A stretch of 64,000 bases of DNA, taken from the NCBI GenBank assembly GCA_964247055.1, contig OZ176050.1:12276001-12340000 (forward strand), written 5' to 3'. Positions 29,301 through 41,179 of this stretch are shown piece by piece. This DNA is from Paragordius varius (taxonomy: Eukaryota > Nematomorpha). The position numbers and the translations under genes were made by a program. Each line of letters starts with the position of its first letter. Position 1 is the first letter of the stretch. The notes under the pieces are model-generated. The model made no database searches. It saw only the letters and a program-made list of their open reading frames with translations, and was not told the origin of the DNA.

Positions 29301-32300
29301 TTCTCATATAAAAACCTTTTTAACCGTATATAGAAATATAAGCCTGATAATCATTTATGTGCCAAGTTGAGGTTAACATTTTTAACGAGCAAAAAATTAG
29401 TATTTCTTTGTACAAAATAACAATATATTTTAAACACAAGCTAAATTTATGTATAGACAACCCTATGAAATAATAGATTGCATAAATTTGAGGAAAACAG
29501 ATCTCTTTATTTACACTTATTTAAAAATAATATTAAACATAAAATTAAATTAAAATATCACGATTGATATGACAAAAATAAAAATAATCTGTAAATGATA
29601 AATAAACCTTCATAATTTAATGGTTTTTGTGAGTGTTGCAGTTGCTTAGATGGTGATAATTGATGATAAGAAACTGTTTTGTGGGCATGATCCCCCTTTA
29701 ATTGTGCCCTAAGGTCCAAATCTTTCATAGCTTTTCGAAACAATTGTGATGTGGGCCTAGCGCTTTTTCTACGCATATGAAAAAAATATATATGCTAACT
29801 TTGTAAATTATGACAACATTTAATAATGGTGGTTTTGGCACAAAGTTTTATCAAATCGAAAATGAAAATAGCTTATGCATAATTGTATTGCAATTATATT
29901 TATAATCACTAATAGTAACAAGCTTAATGTAATTGTATAGCCATTTTAATAAACCACTGAAAAAATTCAAACATATGTCTATTTTATGAAACCCTAAAGT
30001 TCATGGAACATTAATATGTAAGATAGGAGTCGGAACTGTTATGCATGCCAAAATTTGAAACCTCAAAACAACAATTTTTTATCCTCACTGTCAGCCTGGG
30101 CAAACGCGAGTTTTAAATGAACCCATTTATACTATTAAATAACTACTTGAAATAAATAAGGCAAAGAGACTTCAAATTATATATTTATTTATGAATATGC
30201 TTTGCACTAAAGCTTATATGTTAAATTTGAGTTATTGTATCTAACGAAACAACATCAGTAAATTAGAAAATATGAAACCAAAATAAGAACCATATAATTA
30301 AAAAACAATGGAACAAGAGCTAAAAAAATTTAGCGACAAAAATATTTCAAATCCGGTACCAATTCGATATGTAAACCATAAGAAAAACAAAAATGATTAG
30401 TATTTAGGCATAAGGGATGAGACAATGAGTATTATATTTAAATTTTAAAGTAAATACTTCAACTTTTACCATATTAATCAAATATCTCTTTCCTAAAATT
30501 TATATGCTTTTATAACTTAGATAATAGAAAAATTAGGTAATCTGAATTAAACCATATAGAACAGATTAAACTGCATAATTTTTTATTATATGTTAACCAA
30601 CACATAAACCATTTTTTTAATATGTTTTACTGAAGTCAAAATTAAAAATAAAAGATGCGGATTAGAGAAACAATTGGGAACCAAAAAATATAAACCTATC
30701 TTAGTTTATCTACACCTTCGATACCAAAAACCCGCTGTGATGATAATAAAATACACTTACTTGTCATTTTTGATCATAGGGTCGGCAACTTTGATAGAAG
30801 ATTCAATTCTTTTAACTCCTCCGTCAATTTTGGCTGTTTCGCTAGGAACGTTTAAAGGTTTTTCTTGCAAGATTTTTGGGATTTCCTTTAATAGCTGTTG
30901 ATTTCGTGGTTGATCAATTGGTTTAGTTTGTACTAATGATTCATTTAAATCTTCGGGCTGTATACAAATTATTTTACATATATATAAAATCACAGACACC
31001 ATATGATATAAAATGTGAAAGTATATTGGTGGAAAAATACGGAATTGATTAAAAAAACTTACATAATTTCCATTTGTATTAGCAATATTCTGAAAAAAAT
31101 CGGTTTTATGCCTTAAACACAATCATATTGTACAAAAAAATAAAAAAAAGCCTATTTTCAAAAAATATGAAAAATGATGGGTCAATTTACAAAAACGAGT
31201 CCGTTGTTCAACTATAATCCTGTCATAAAGAGTTTTTAAAATAAAAAATTAGCTCATGCTGATCATCATACACACTTTAATTTTATCATCTATTCAAAAA
31301 AATTGTATCATAATTTTCAATATTGAAAATTGGAAAAAACTGAATATCAATTGAATTTGATTAAAATAAATCTTTATTTGATTCATTTTATTTTTTGGTC
31401 TAGTGCACATCAAAAGCCAGTATTACCGCGAATTAAGGTAATTATGGGGGGACGGAGACCACTTGAACAATTTTCAACAAAAAATCTCGAAAAAAGTGCA
31501 AAATTAACACTATAAAAATATGGTATACCTCATGATTTACATCTATGGCATCAATATGTAAATCTGTTTCTTCCTGTTTTGTTTTAGGCTCTTCCAAAAC
31601 AGTTTCATGACGTTTTTCGTCTTGCTTAACAGTCACAACAACATTGTCAACTTTATGTTCTAATTGATTAGTAGAGGTGGTATGTCCTTCTTTCACCATT
31701 ATATAATCTTTCGTATTTTCTGCAATAATAGCTTCATCTAATTCATCATAATTCACTTGATTGGGGGTAGGGGGAGATCTAGTCTTTGAATGACTCGTTG
31801 AAGAATATCTACGTTTTCGTTTTTTAGTATCATCCAGTGAAGGTGATCTTTTTTCATCAACGTTTTTATTGGAATGCAATGTTTTACGATTATATTCTCT
31901 TTTGGGTGATTTCTGTTGGTAATGTTTTTTGGCCGTTCGAGAAGACGAGGTAGTAGTGTCTTTGTAGTGATAACTATTATATTAAATCAATAAATATTTG
32001 AGCTGAAATATCAAACATTTAAAAATAGCTAAAACTTACAATAAACACACACAATGGATTCGATATAAACAAAGTATGACAAGAATGAAAATATTGACAA
32101 TTTGTGGTAAAATTAAATTATACATATAGAATTGACAACTTATAAGACAAATATTTTTTGAAAGACCGCTGTAACTTTTTTCATATTTTAGAAACTAATT
32201 GGTAACACATTTAGTTATATTTAACAATTTAATTAAATAAGGTTTAAAATAATGGTTGTCTTTTGATAAAATGTATTTATCTTTATGTTTTTACATTTTC

Positions 32301-34965
32301 TTTATATAATTTCCATTTTAAATGTATTTCATAAAATTCAATAATTTGGTAAAAATTTTAAAATGCAATTTTAATTGACTAAAAGTTGTCCCTACACATT
32401 TTTGCACAAAAATTAGCCTTGCACTAACTATATCACATGCTGTGCAAATTTGTAAAAACCACTAATGCTGAGATCCGTTAAAAGTCAATGTAATTATTAA
32501 TTTGAATATCATGATGAGTTGTAAGAATATAAAACAATGTTTGTTCGACCCTTAAGATCAAAAAAGTTAAAAAAAACAAAAATGAGTATAAAAAGGAAAC
32601 GTACAGTTACCTATATATATATACTCAAAATATGCATCATACACATATAAAAATCGCAACAAAAATATGAAATATTACAAATTAAACATCTATAAATATA
32701 TCTAGAAGTGATTTAACAAAAGAATATAATTTGATAAACAGTAAAAATTATACAAACAAAATGAAACTTTAAGACAATTATTTTTAACAAAAGTACTATT
32801 TAACCTTGATCTTATTTAAGTAAAACTCATAATTTTGGGTGAAAAATGAATAATACAATAAGTTAACACACTCAGTTTAATTATAAATTGCAATTAAATA
32901 GTGTATGGAAAAAATTAAGGTTTGAAAAAGTATGGTTGCAGTTTTTTCAAATTTTACTTTTTACATTTCGCATGTTTAATTTGAATTTATAAACTGAAAT
33001 TTACCTTCTGTCTTCGTCCTTTTTAACACGTTTATTACTATTGTATTGATGGTGCTGATGACTAGTATCATCATTTAAAGGACTGTCCCTTTCAGATCTT
33101 TTGCGTCTACTAAGACTATGATAATCGGAATTATGCGCCTCCTTAGATGAAACGCCATGATGATGCCTTGGTGGAGTTGGGGATAATTGACGTTTTTCAC
33201 GATGAGAAGAATCCTTGTATCAAAATAATTTTTATGAAAAAAAGCTGATATTTTAAAAAAGGATAGTTCAATAAATATAATAAATAAAAACAAATTATTT
33301 TGGAAATCACATTCTCAGATCAAAAACATAAAAATGCGAATTACACTAGACAACAAATTTTAACTTTTTTTAACTGCCATTCTTGTAAATTTAAAATTTA
33401 TTTCATTAAAGTACATAATTTGTATATCTGAAAAGAAAAATGGTCTGGCATGAAAGAATTTTTTTATATTAGAGTTTATCGATAATTTTTGGCCCCGATT
33501 TAACATTAAACTCGAAATTTCAAAAATTAAAAGTTTTAAATATGAAGCCATGTATTATATATCATTCGAAAGAGCTCAAAAAATTGCATCTTTTAAATGG
33601 TAGTAAGTCATTTAAATCAATCGGATGTAAAAGTTTTTGGATTTAAATGGTGGAAATTTTCAATCCTTAAATAAGTCAAGAATTTTCACAGACAAACTTT
33701 TGAAAATCATATAAATTATTTCAATATAATTATTAGGGTTATATTAATATTTAATTTAAAAAAAATGTTTGAAAAAGCTTTTGGTTCGCTTTTTTAATAA
33801 AAATTATTATTATCATAAATATTTTGCCTAGTGGATACTAACATGCATAGTTATAACTGTAAATTTATTACATAATGGCTATAAAAGATCAAAAATACCT
33901 TAAACTTTGTTATTATCTTTAAAATTTCGAAACTATCAGCCTCGTAAAGAAAAGAAATTAATATTGATGAGATGGTAATTTTTAAAAAACAAAAAACTTA
34001 AAAATGGCTGTTTTGAGTGACATAAAAGCAATAAAAACATATTTTAATCAAAAAAAACTTTCTTGTGTTATTTTTTTTGGACATTCATCACCATCTAAAC
34101 AAAGTTTCAGCTATTTTCATCCATTAGTTTCAAAAATATAATAATTAAAAAAGGTGCTTTCGCTTCGCGCGTTTGTCGCTCTTTGTGTCCAATATTAACT
34201 GTCGATGTAATACATATTAGTATGCATTTTAAAGAGTTTTTATTACTCTTTCGAATGATATATTACAAATGGGCATTACTTGTATATTTTCAAAGAAAAA
34301 CATTTTTTAGTAAAATTTTGATAAAGAGGGCGCATAATCAAAAAATCAAACTATACAAAATTCTTCCATCGGGTTATAATTTTTATTTCGAATTTACTGT
34401 TAGAATGATACTAAATATCAGAAAATGCAAAAAACTCGAGTGGCAGAAAAATTTGTTGTCCAGTGTTATTATTTAATTAATTTAATAAATTGGGATTACA
34501 CTTAGATGTTTTCTTAAAAAAAGATGATTTGAAAAAATGTGCAAATAAATTAAAGTATTTATACTTTATCAGGTTGGTATTTATCATGTTCTTCACGCTT
34601 TTTCTCATCAATTTTTTTCGCAAGTGATTCTTTCAAAACATCTAAATTTTAAAAATTATTTATACCATGCGTTCCATTAACAATTTTCTCACAAGTTTTA
34701 AATAACCTAAAAATTAAAAATGGAATATACCATTTAACAAATGCTTCCGCCGAGTCCCCCAAAAACAAATTAAGATCTTCTATCATTTGTTTAGCATTTT
34801 TCTTATTTATCAACAAAACCGTTATATAATCAATAAGCTCCTCGTCTAAAATAAAATATTTAAATACCAACATATACGTCCATTTCTGTTAACTTTCCTT
34901 TGATTAGTTTCTAAAATATAAATTAAAAAATAAACTCTTATAAGGGGCAAGAAATTTTTGTCCAT
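26304..34965 (-). CDS. ZC3H14: ZC3H14/Nab2: CCCH poly(A) RNA-binding protein
   Basis: Seventeen exons (minus strand): 34965-34936, 34910-34868, 34845-34731, 34706-34666, 34641-34565, 33213-33005, 31973-31529, 31089-31063, 30957-30761, 29768-29608, 28937-28847, 28525-28459, 28324-28024, 27901-27652, 27316-27090, 26992-26919, 26711-26304. Total 2763 nt, 920 aa, all phases consistent. The N-terminal PWI-like domain reads LIKGKLTEMDVYVDEELIDY and DLNLFLGDSAEAFVKW. A long disordered His/Ser/Arg/Lys-rich middle follows. Five CCCH fingers close the protein: CKFWPIC..CIFH, CKNFPNC..CLFIH, CRFDAHC..CPFTH, CRFGGVC..CPYMH and CKFGQGC..CSFRH. The family binds poly(A) in the nucleus and limits tail length. 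The first four introns are 22-25 nt; later ones reach 1.35 kb with MITEs and a CACTA-like element. Exon 8 (27 nt) is the least certain. Confidence 0.92.
28983..29247. mobile_element. MITE, 'CAGTAAAAATT' family, copy d
   Basis: CAGTAAAAATGAAATTTTAC at the left and the complement ending TTTACTG at the right, both flanked by TA. It lies in ZC3H14 intron 10. Confidence 0.75.
32100..32335. mobile_element. MITE, 'CAGTAAAAATT' family, copy e (decayed)
   Basis: Inner family words 'aagacaaatattttttgaaag' and 'tctttatgtttttacatttt' are kept in inverted order. The tips are eroded. It lies in ZC3H14 intron 6. Confidence 0.5.
32740..32990. mobile_element. MITE, 'CAGTAAAAATT' family, copy f (decayed)
   Basis: 'acagtaaaaattatacaaac' at the left, 'ttacatttcgcatgtttaat' near the right. 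The middle 'taaggtttgaaaaagtatgg' also matches the other copies. It lies in ZC3H14 intron 6 beside copy e. Confidence 0.5.
33344..34465. mobile_element. 1.12-kb CACTA-like element, copy 1 (ZC3H14 intron 5)
   Basis: Starts CACTAGACAACAAATTTTA and ends AAAATTTGTTGTCCAGTG, with TTA on both sides as a 3-bp target duplication. A nearly identical copy stands at 39662-40782. CACTR tips with a 3-bp duplication fit the EnSpm/CACTA group; a TTA target would also fit PIF/Harbinger. The ORF at 34183-34476 carries no recognisable transposase. Confidence 0.8.
34642..34665 (-). other. ZC3H14 intron 4, 24 nt
   Basis: GTATAAATAA...AATTTAG. Retention introduces TAA. Removal joins NGTH to DVLKESLAKK. Confidence 0.8.
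34707..34730 (-). other. ZC3H14 intron 3, 24 nt (multiple of three, no stop)
   Basis: GTATATTCC...TTTTTAG. Removal gives AFVKW-LFKTCEKI, aligning with the end of the PWI-like domain. Retention would add eight residues, YIPFLIFR, in frame. Confidence 0.65.
34846..34867 (-). other. ZC3H14 intron 2, 22 nt (shortest well-supported one)
   Basis: GTATTTAAATATTTTATTTT then AG. Removal restores VYV-DEELIDYI, the family's most conserved N-terminal stretch. Retention meets TAA. Confidence 0.88.
34911..34935 (-). other. ZC3H14 intron 1, 25 nt
   Basis: GTTTATTTTT...ATTTTAG. Joins the ten-residue first exon MDKNFLPLIR to KLIKGKLTEM. Confidence 0.75.
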
Positions 34966-35656
34966 CTCTAACCGAGTGATCAAACGTTAATTTATACAAC
35001 TGACGCAATAATAATTTTTAAATTATTTTAATTAAACATATTTTATGAATAGATCTTGATTTGTACCCAATTGATTGCCTAATGTATAAATATTTAACGT
35101 AATGTAACCGGTGACACTAAATATTAAAAACGCACTGACTAGATTACTTGGGATATGAGAAAATGTTATAAAAAAATGCTAAAATAATTTGAGAACTAAT
35201 TGCTTATATAATGCAAAAATTTTAGTGTGAATTTATGATTTTTTTATATTACAAACAGTAAACATATTTTTAAGTTCCGCTGAAAGTGCAATGGCAAAAC
35301 GTACGGATATATCTTTACATTTCAATATTCATTTAACATCATCTGAATCTAGATCCGATGCAAAGGCTTTTAAAGAGCCTTTTTACTATGAACAAATTTA
35401 TATTTTTTTACAAAATATTTAATAAGTTTGTTAAGATGTAGCTTTTTATTATTTTAATAGTCGATGAATTTTAAATAATTTTTGTAGGTATTTATTTACC
35501 AATATTAAATTTATAGGCTAATCATTTAGAAGCAATAATCCTATGCGCTATTATTTTTATTGAACCGTGGTTAAAAAAATTAAAATTCCTAACTCGCAAT
35601 AATTTTTCATGCAAAAATATAAGTTGTATGAAAATTACTACTTGACTTCTGCTAAA

Positions 35657-35890
35657 TCAACAGGAACAGGGTTCTGAAATTAAAATGTTTTTGTTACTCT
35701 TTTTTAACTCCACCCTGGTTGTATATGGCCCAGACCGTTTTAATTTTAAAAATAAACCACCGGTTTTATCCTCCGCGAATCCGGCCTGTTGTTTACCTAT
35801 CGTTGTGCAAAATTGCCCTAAAATTTGTAAAAATGGAACATAAGGTTTATACAAGTCTAACTTGTGACCCGCACAAGCAGTTTTCAGCGA
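35657..35890 (-). other. Unassigned open stretch
   Basis: A minus-strand reading frame here contains HKLDLYKPYVPFLQ, then KQQAGFAEDKTGGLFLKLKR and SGPYTTRVELKK. The base composition is GC-richer than the surroundings. No ATG, no clear splice partners and no family recognised. It could be a transposon protein fragment or one exon of an unseen gene. The rest of 34966-36608 holds nothing I can identify. Confidence 0.25.
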
Positions 35891-36608
35891 CTTTGTTTTA
35901 AGATTTACAGTTTTAATGTTTAAAATCTTATATAATTATAAATGCTCATGTATAAATCGAATGCGGCCAGATTTTTTACAATATTGCTGCCTGGGAAGTC
36001 ATTTGTACAACCTTGTAAAAATCAAAAAAACAATATATTTTTGCGAATTCGAAGGGAGTAAAACCCTATGCAGTCTTATCATTCAATAATGCAGCTTTAA
36101 ATTCTAACTTATTAAATATGAATAATATAAAACAGTCTATCATATGGGTCAAATATAACATGTATCCTTTGGTCTGCGTCCATAAATTGGATTTAATAAA
36201 CATCCATATTTTGGATTCTAGACTTTTAAAAGGTGTGTAAGTGTTATTATTTTTCAAATATTTGTCCAAATGTATTGTATTTAAATGGAATAAGGCTTTA
36301 TATTTGATAAATGGCTTTAGATGCAAAAATGTTCTCCATAAAATAAACTAATAGTGATTCCAAGGTTTTTTAATTCTGCGATAATCGAAAATCAGCATTT
36401 TTCATGGAATAAAAAAATTTTTCTGCATATAATATTTTATTCCTTAGTAGTCTTCATATTTATCTGAAAATTTTGCTTAAATATCAAAGCCTTATGATTT
36501 TGTAATACAGAAAGATTGCATTTTGTTAAAATTCATAAAAACAGAAAATCATTATAAAAGAGAAGAGTTTAGCGCTAATATATTTTTACATATATATATT
36601 ATATAGGG

Positions 36609-38322
36609 CAGTGGTACTCACCAAAAAAATCTAACGGGCCAAATAAAATATATTTATTTTTCAAGGGCCATTAACCTAATAATGCAAATCCATAGCTATT
36701 TGACACATATGGACATATTTATAATAAATCAGAACAATGAATTTATTGCGGACCGCATGTAAATCCAGCTAAAAACTCATTTTGAACCATTTAGTTTAAA
36801 AATTAAAATATTTTGATAACTATATTTATTTAAATATTTATCAATAATTTTTGACAAATATGCCTCCGCCTCATTACAAGCCAATCTTAATAGGTCGTTC
36901 ATATAATCATCGGTTTAGCGATTTCTGTATGTATTCTTGACATGCTTCTTTTTTGAATATGCCGTTTTACACGTGTAAGTGGAGGGAATAACAATTAGGA
37001 TGACTTGAGCACATTTTTTTATATTTTCATATTTAGGAACATCCTGCCAAAACTCTACATATCTTTCTTCTCGATTATCCTGAATATAGCCTCCAAATTA
37101 GAATAATTTTTTAAATCTACGAATTATTTAATGATATGCGCCTGATCAAAACCGAAATGCTCTATTTGCATAATATTGAATATCCATAAGCTCTGGATTT
37201 TCAACGAGTTTTAAGCAATTTTAATATTTCTTAATTCTTGAAATCTGAATTTCATCTCATTAAAATGTTAGATGATTGTCTATTATTAAATTAATCATCG
37301 CTGTAAATTCCATATTTTCTTTACTATCGATTTAAGTGTTGGAAAATATAGGAGTGTTTTATTTATAAAATCTTGTTTATCTATTAATTTTTATTCAAAA
37401 GCAAATATTTGATCAGCAAATTGGGTTAATATTTTGTTCCCATGGAGACTTGTATTAAAAAAACTAAGTTTGTAAGTAATGTCGCAAAGGTTGGGTAATA
37501 AACCCATGTCACTATTAATTTCCTCGTCACACTTTCTGTTATCTTTTATAAATAATAGAATTTCATGTCTTAAAACAAAAAATCTATTTATTTTTTGCTA
37601 GCCATCTCACAACGGTGTACAAAAGAATATCATCAACTGTGGATATCTTTGAAGGTTTTTAAATTTACGGTGGTTATACTCTGTCACGGATGTGGTTAGC
37701 TTTATCTTTCGTTTCTTTTCTCATGTTTTTCTGGTATTTTATGAAAATGATGGATTGTAAATGTTTTTATTTAAACGACAAAGAATTTTTCTTCCCATTC
37801 TTTTTAAGGTGCGATTTTCATGGGATAATTTACGTTTTTAGCATTAGATGTCATTCTTTTTTAATGTTTAAATACTATGTGTTTTTTTAAAAAATTAGGA
37901 ATATAATTTTAATTATGCATTGAAAAACAGGTCGACATTTAATGAGTTGACTTTAAAAATATTTTATGGGAATGAGTTATAAAAAATGATGCAGGATAGC
38001 ATTAGAATATGTATATGCAAGTTTGGGTGAAAGGCTGCTTAAGGAATTTAATAATTCAAAATAGAAAAGAAAATACAGCAGAAACAACGTGTGCCAAAAT
38101 TTTGAAATCATTTTAATTCAGGAACTTTTTCTACATTTCAAATTGGGTAGATAAATATACCATAAAATCTAAAGCAAATAAATTAAAATTTAAATAGGCG
38201 AAAATTCGTTTGTCTATATTGAAAATTCATCGATAAAAAATAAAATTAATTTGGTCATAGGGCAATTTTAAAGCACTCTTGGGGCCGCATGCGGCCCGCG
38301 GGCCGCGGTTTGAATATCACTG
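36609..38322 (-). mobile_element. hAT transposon with decayed GTF2IRD2/ZBED5-type transposase
   Basis: Ends CAGTGGTACTCA and TGAATATCACTG are inverted, with 'gcggcccgcgggccgcgg' just inside the right end. The exact 8-bp direct repeat ATATAGGG stands directly outside both tips, as required for hAT. On the minus strand around 37570-37330 broken frames read KDNRKCDEEINSDMGLLPNL, then HGNKILTQFADQIFAFE and YFPTLKS, the pattern of the hAT-derived GTF2IRD2/ZBED5/FAM200 proteins. Stops and frameshifts show it is dead. Confidence 0.85.
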
Positions 38323-38333
38323 ATATAGGGTAT

Positions 38334-38400
38334 TAACACTTGGATTCAACACATTCATTTTAGTCCTTCGATTCGAATTGGGGTAGTTGGATACCCCAGG
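38334..38400. repeat. 'TTAACACTTGGATTC / TGGGGTA..TACCCCA' repeat, copy 1
   Basis: 'attaacacttggattcaac' followed by 'ggggtagttggatacccc', an inner inverted repeat. Related copies occur at 41345-41375 and at 59755-61440. It directly adjoins the hAT element's right flank. Confidence 0.6.
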
Positions 38401-39661
38401 CCTTTGTAAAGCAAACAATTTATTAAAAACTTATTGTTTTTAAGTTCTATCGCTTATTTATATTTATTAATGCCTAATTAACTAATTACAACAGGATATT
38501 TACATTTTAATTCAATTTCTACATGCTTCAGACAATCGATTTAATATCTATTATTTATGTTTAGCATCGCCATACAGAAAGAAAATATCTTTAAATGTAA
38601 GTTTTTGTAATTTATAGGCTTATAAAGACATATACCTGAATATTATGTAAGATATTGGGCAATTATTGAATTTCGAGAAGCAACTATAAAATTAGTCTTA
38701 TAAATTTTGTAAAGAGATTTGCTTAAATAGAAAACATTCCACGTACTTTCTGAAGTAAATTTCACATTTAGGTTAATATAAAATAGTATTAATATCATGA
38801 AAGAAACAGAATCATATGCACCAAGATGGCAGGTCATCAAATTTATATAATTTATCTTCTAGAATAGTTATACCGAATAATCTTATATTTGATGCTTTAT
38901 ATCTAATTATGTATTTTTATTTATTCTACGATCTCAGAATAAATCAAAACTTGCTTTTTGCCGTCTAGAAGTAAACCGTTTTTTATTAGATCAGTCAAAC
39001 TTACCGCGGCCCCGGCACCTCTATTTTAATGCCAATTATTAGATTATTTTTTTGTGATTGTTAAAAAAATATTGCTAATTTCTCATTTTTAATTAATAGG
39101 TATTTCGTTAAATTTGATCCAAATATTTTATTTCCTAAAGCGATCTTGTTGTTTTGTCTCAGCTTGCATCAAGGCACATAAAAATAAAAATTATTTTAAA
39201 ACATATAAAGGTATGACGTTAGATTGGCCTGTTATGATAATCAGATTTGTCAAAATTGGTTAATACTAATTGTTATATGTTATTCTCAATATATGTAATT
39301 TATCGACATTATATTGTGGCCATAGATAAAATATATTGTATTCGGCCCGTTAATTTTGGTGAGTATTTAGAGTTGTTCGATGGATAATCACAACGGATTC
39401 CGATTTAGCATGGATCGATAAATATAGTATAATAAAATCTTATTTCCAAATAATTTATTTAGATTATTTTCATAGTTTGTGCAAACAATTTAAGAGGATC
39501 GCAATAAATGATTGTTTTTCTGTTGACATGCTTGGCAAAATATTACAGATTTTTTGTGAACAGATCTTCGACGCAAATAGCACCTTGTAGAATATATAAG
39601 TATATATATCTTTTTGGCACATTAATTTTATTGCAAACCGTTATAAAGCCTAAAAAGATTA

Positions 39662-40782
39662 CACTAGACAACAAATTTTAACTATTTTTAACTGCCATTC
39701 TTGTAAATTTAAAATTTATTTCATTAAAGTACATAATTAGTATATCTGAAAAGAAAATTGGTCTAGCATTCAAGAATTTTTTTATATTAGAGTTTATCAA
39801 TAATTTCTGGCCCCGATTTAACATTAAACTCGAAATTTTGAAAATTAAAAGTTTTAGATATGAAGCCATGTATTTTATATCATTCGAAAGAGCGCAAAAA
39901 ACTGCATCTTTTAAATGGTACCTAATTCATTTAAATCAATCGGATGTAAAAGTTATTTGGATTTAAATGGTCGAAATTTTCAATCCTTAAATAAGTCAAG
40001 AATTTTCACAGACAAACTTTTGAAAATCATATAAATTATTTCAATATAATTATTGGGTTTATATTAATATTTAATTTAAAAAAAATGTTTGAAAAAGCTT
40101 TTGGTTCGCTTTTTTAATAAAAATTATTATTATCATAAATATTTTACCTAGCGGATACGAAAATGCATAGTTATAACTGTAAATTTATTACATAATGGCC
40201 ATAAAAGATGAAAAATACTTTAAACTTTGTTTTTATCTTTAAAATTTCCAAATTATCAGCCTCTTAAAGAAAATAAATGATTATTGATGAGATGGTAATT
40301 TTTAAAAAACAAAAAATTTAAAAATGGCTGTTTTGAAGGACATAAAAGCAATAAAAAATGATTTAATCAAAAAAACTTTCTGTGTTATCTTTTATGGACA
40401 TTCATCACCATCTAATCAAAGTTTGAGCTATTTTCATCCATTAGTTTTAAAAATATAATAATTAAAAAAATGCTCTCGCTTCGCGCCTTTGTCGCTCTTT
40501 GTGTCCAATATTAACTGTCGATGAAATACATATTAGTATGCATTTTATAGAGTTTTTATTACTCTTTCATATGATATATTACAAATGGGCATTACTTGTA
40601 TATTTTCAATGAAAAACATTTTTTCGTAAAATTTTGATAAAGAGAGCACATAATCAAAAAAATCAAATTATACAAAATTCTTACATTGATTTGTAATTAT
40701 TATTTCAGATTTACTGTTAAAATGACACTAAATATCAGAAAATGCAAAAAACTCGAGTGGCAGAAAAATTTGTTGTCCAGTG
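39662..40782. mobile_element. 1.12-kb CACTA-like element, copy 2
   Basis: Same tips and same TTA duplication as copy 1; the bodies align base for base with scattered substitutions and small indels. Intergenic, between the ZC3H14 5' end and the Argonaute 3' end. Confidence 0.8.
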
Positions 40783-40944
40783 TTATTTAAGTGACCATGT
40801 ATAATTTGCGCAAGCCCATAGCAATCAAGATACCTAAAATTGTATATAGATAATATACCTAAAAAGGCATCAAATTCTTCTATGTTCAAATTACCATAGT
40901 TTTCCGAATTTCATTAATTTTTTACGTAATAAATTATGATAGAA

Positions 40945-41179
40945 TTAAATGTTATAACTGGGTCCTGGATAATAATTGATTTGAGCCCGGGGATAAAACG
41001 AATTAAATTGGATTGCTAGATTTTCCATTATATCGAAATCTAAATAAAATATTTTTATACCTGACTTCGAAGATGAGGAGTCATCCACATTATAATCTCT
41101 ACTATGCTTCGTAACGAAAATTACTTTCAATGATATGTTTACAGGAGGTGGGATGCAATCTTTAAAAATATTATGTATT
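40945..41179 (-). CDS. Unrecognised 3'-terminal exon(s), possible 21-nt intron
   Basis: From an acceptor ATTTCAG at 41180 the minus strand reads IHNIFKDCIPPPVNISLKVI and ends YYPGPSYNI-TAA at 40945. A 21-nt GT..AG segment (41060-41040) could be spliced or kept, since it is a multiple of three without a stop. No upstream exon was found between here and 42265, and I recognise no family. It may be the tail of a small gene, or chance. Confidence 0.35.
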
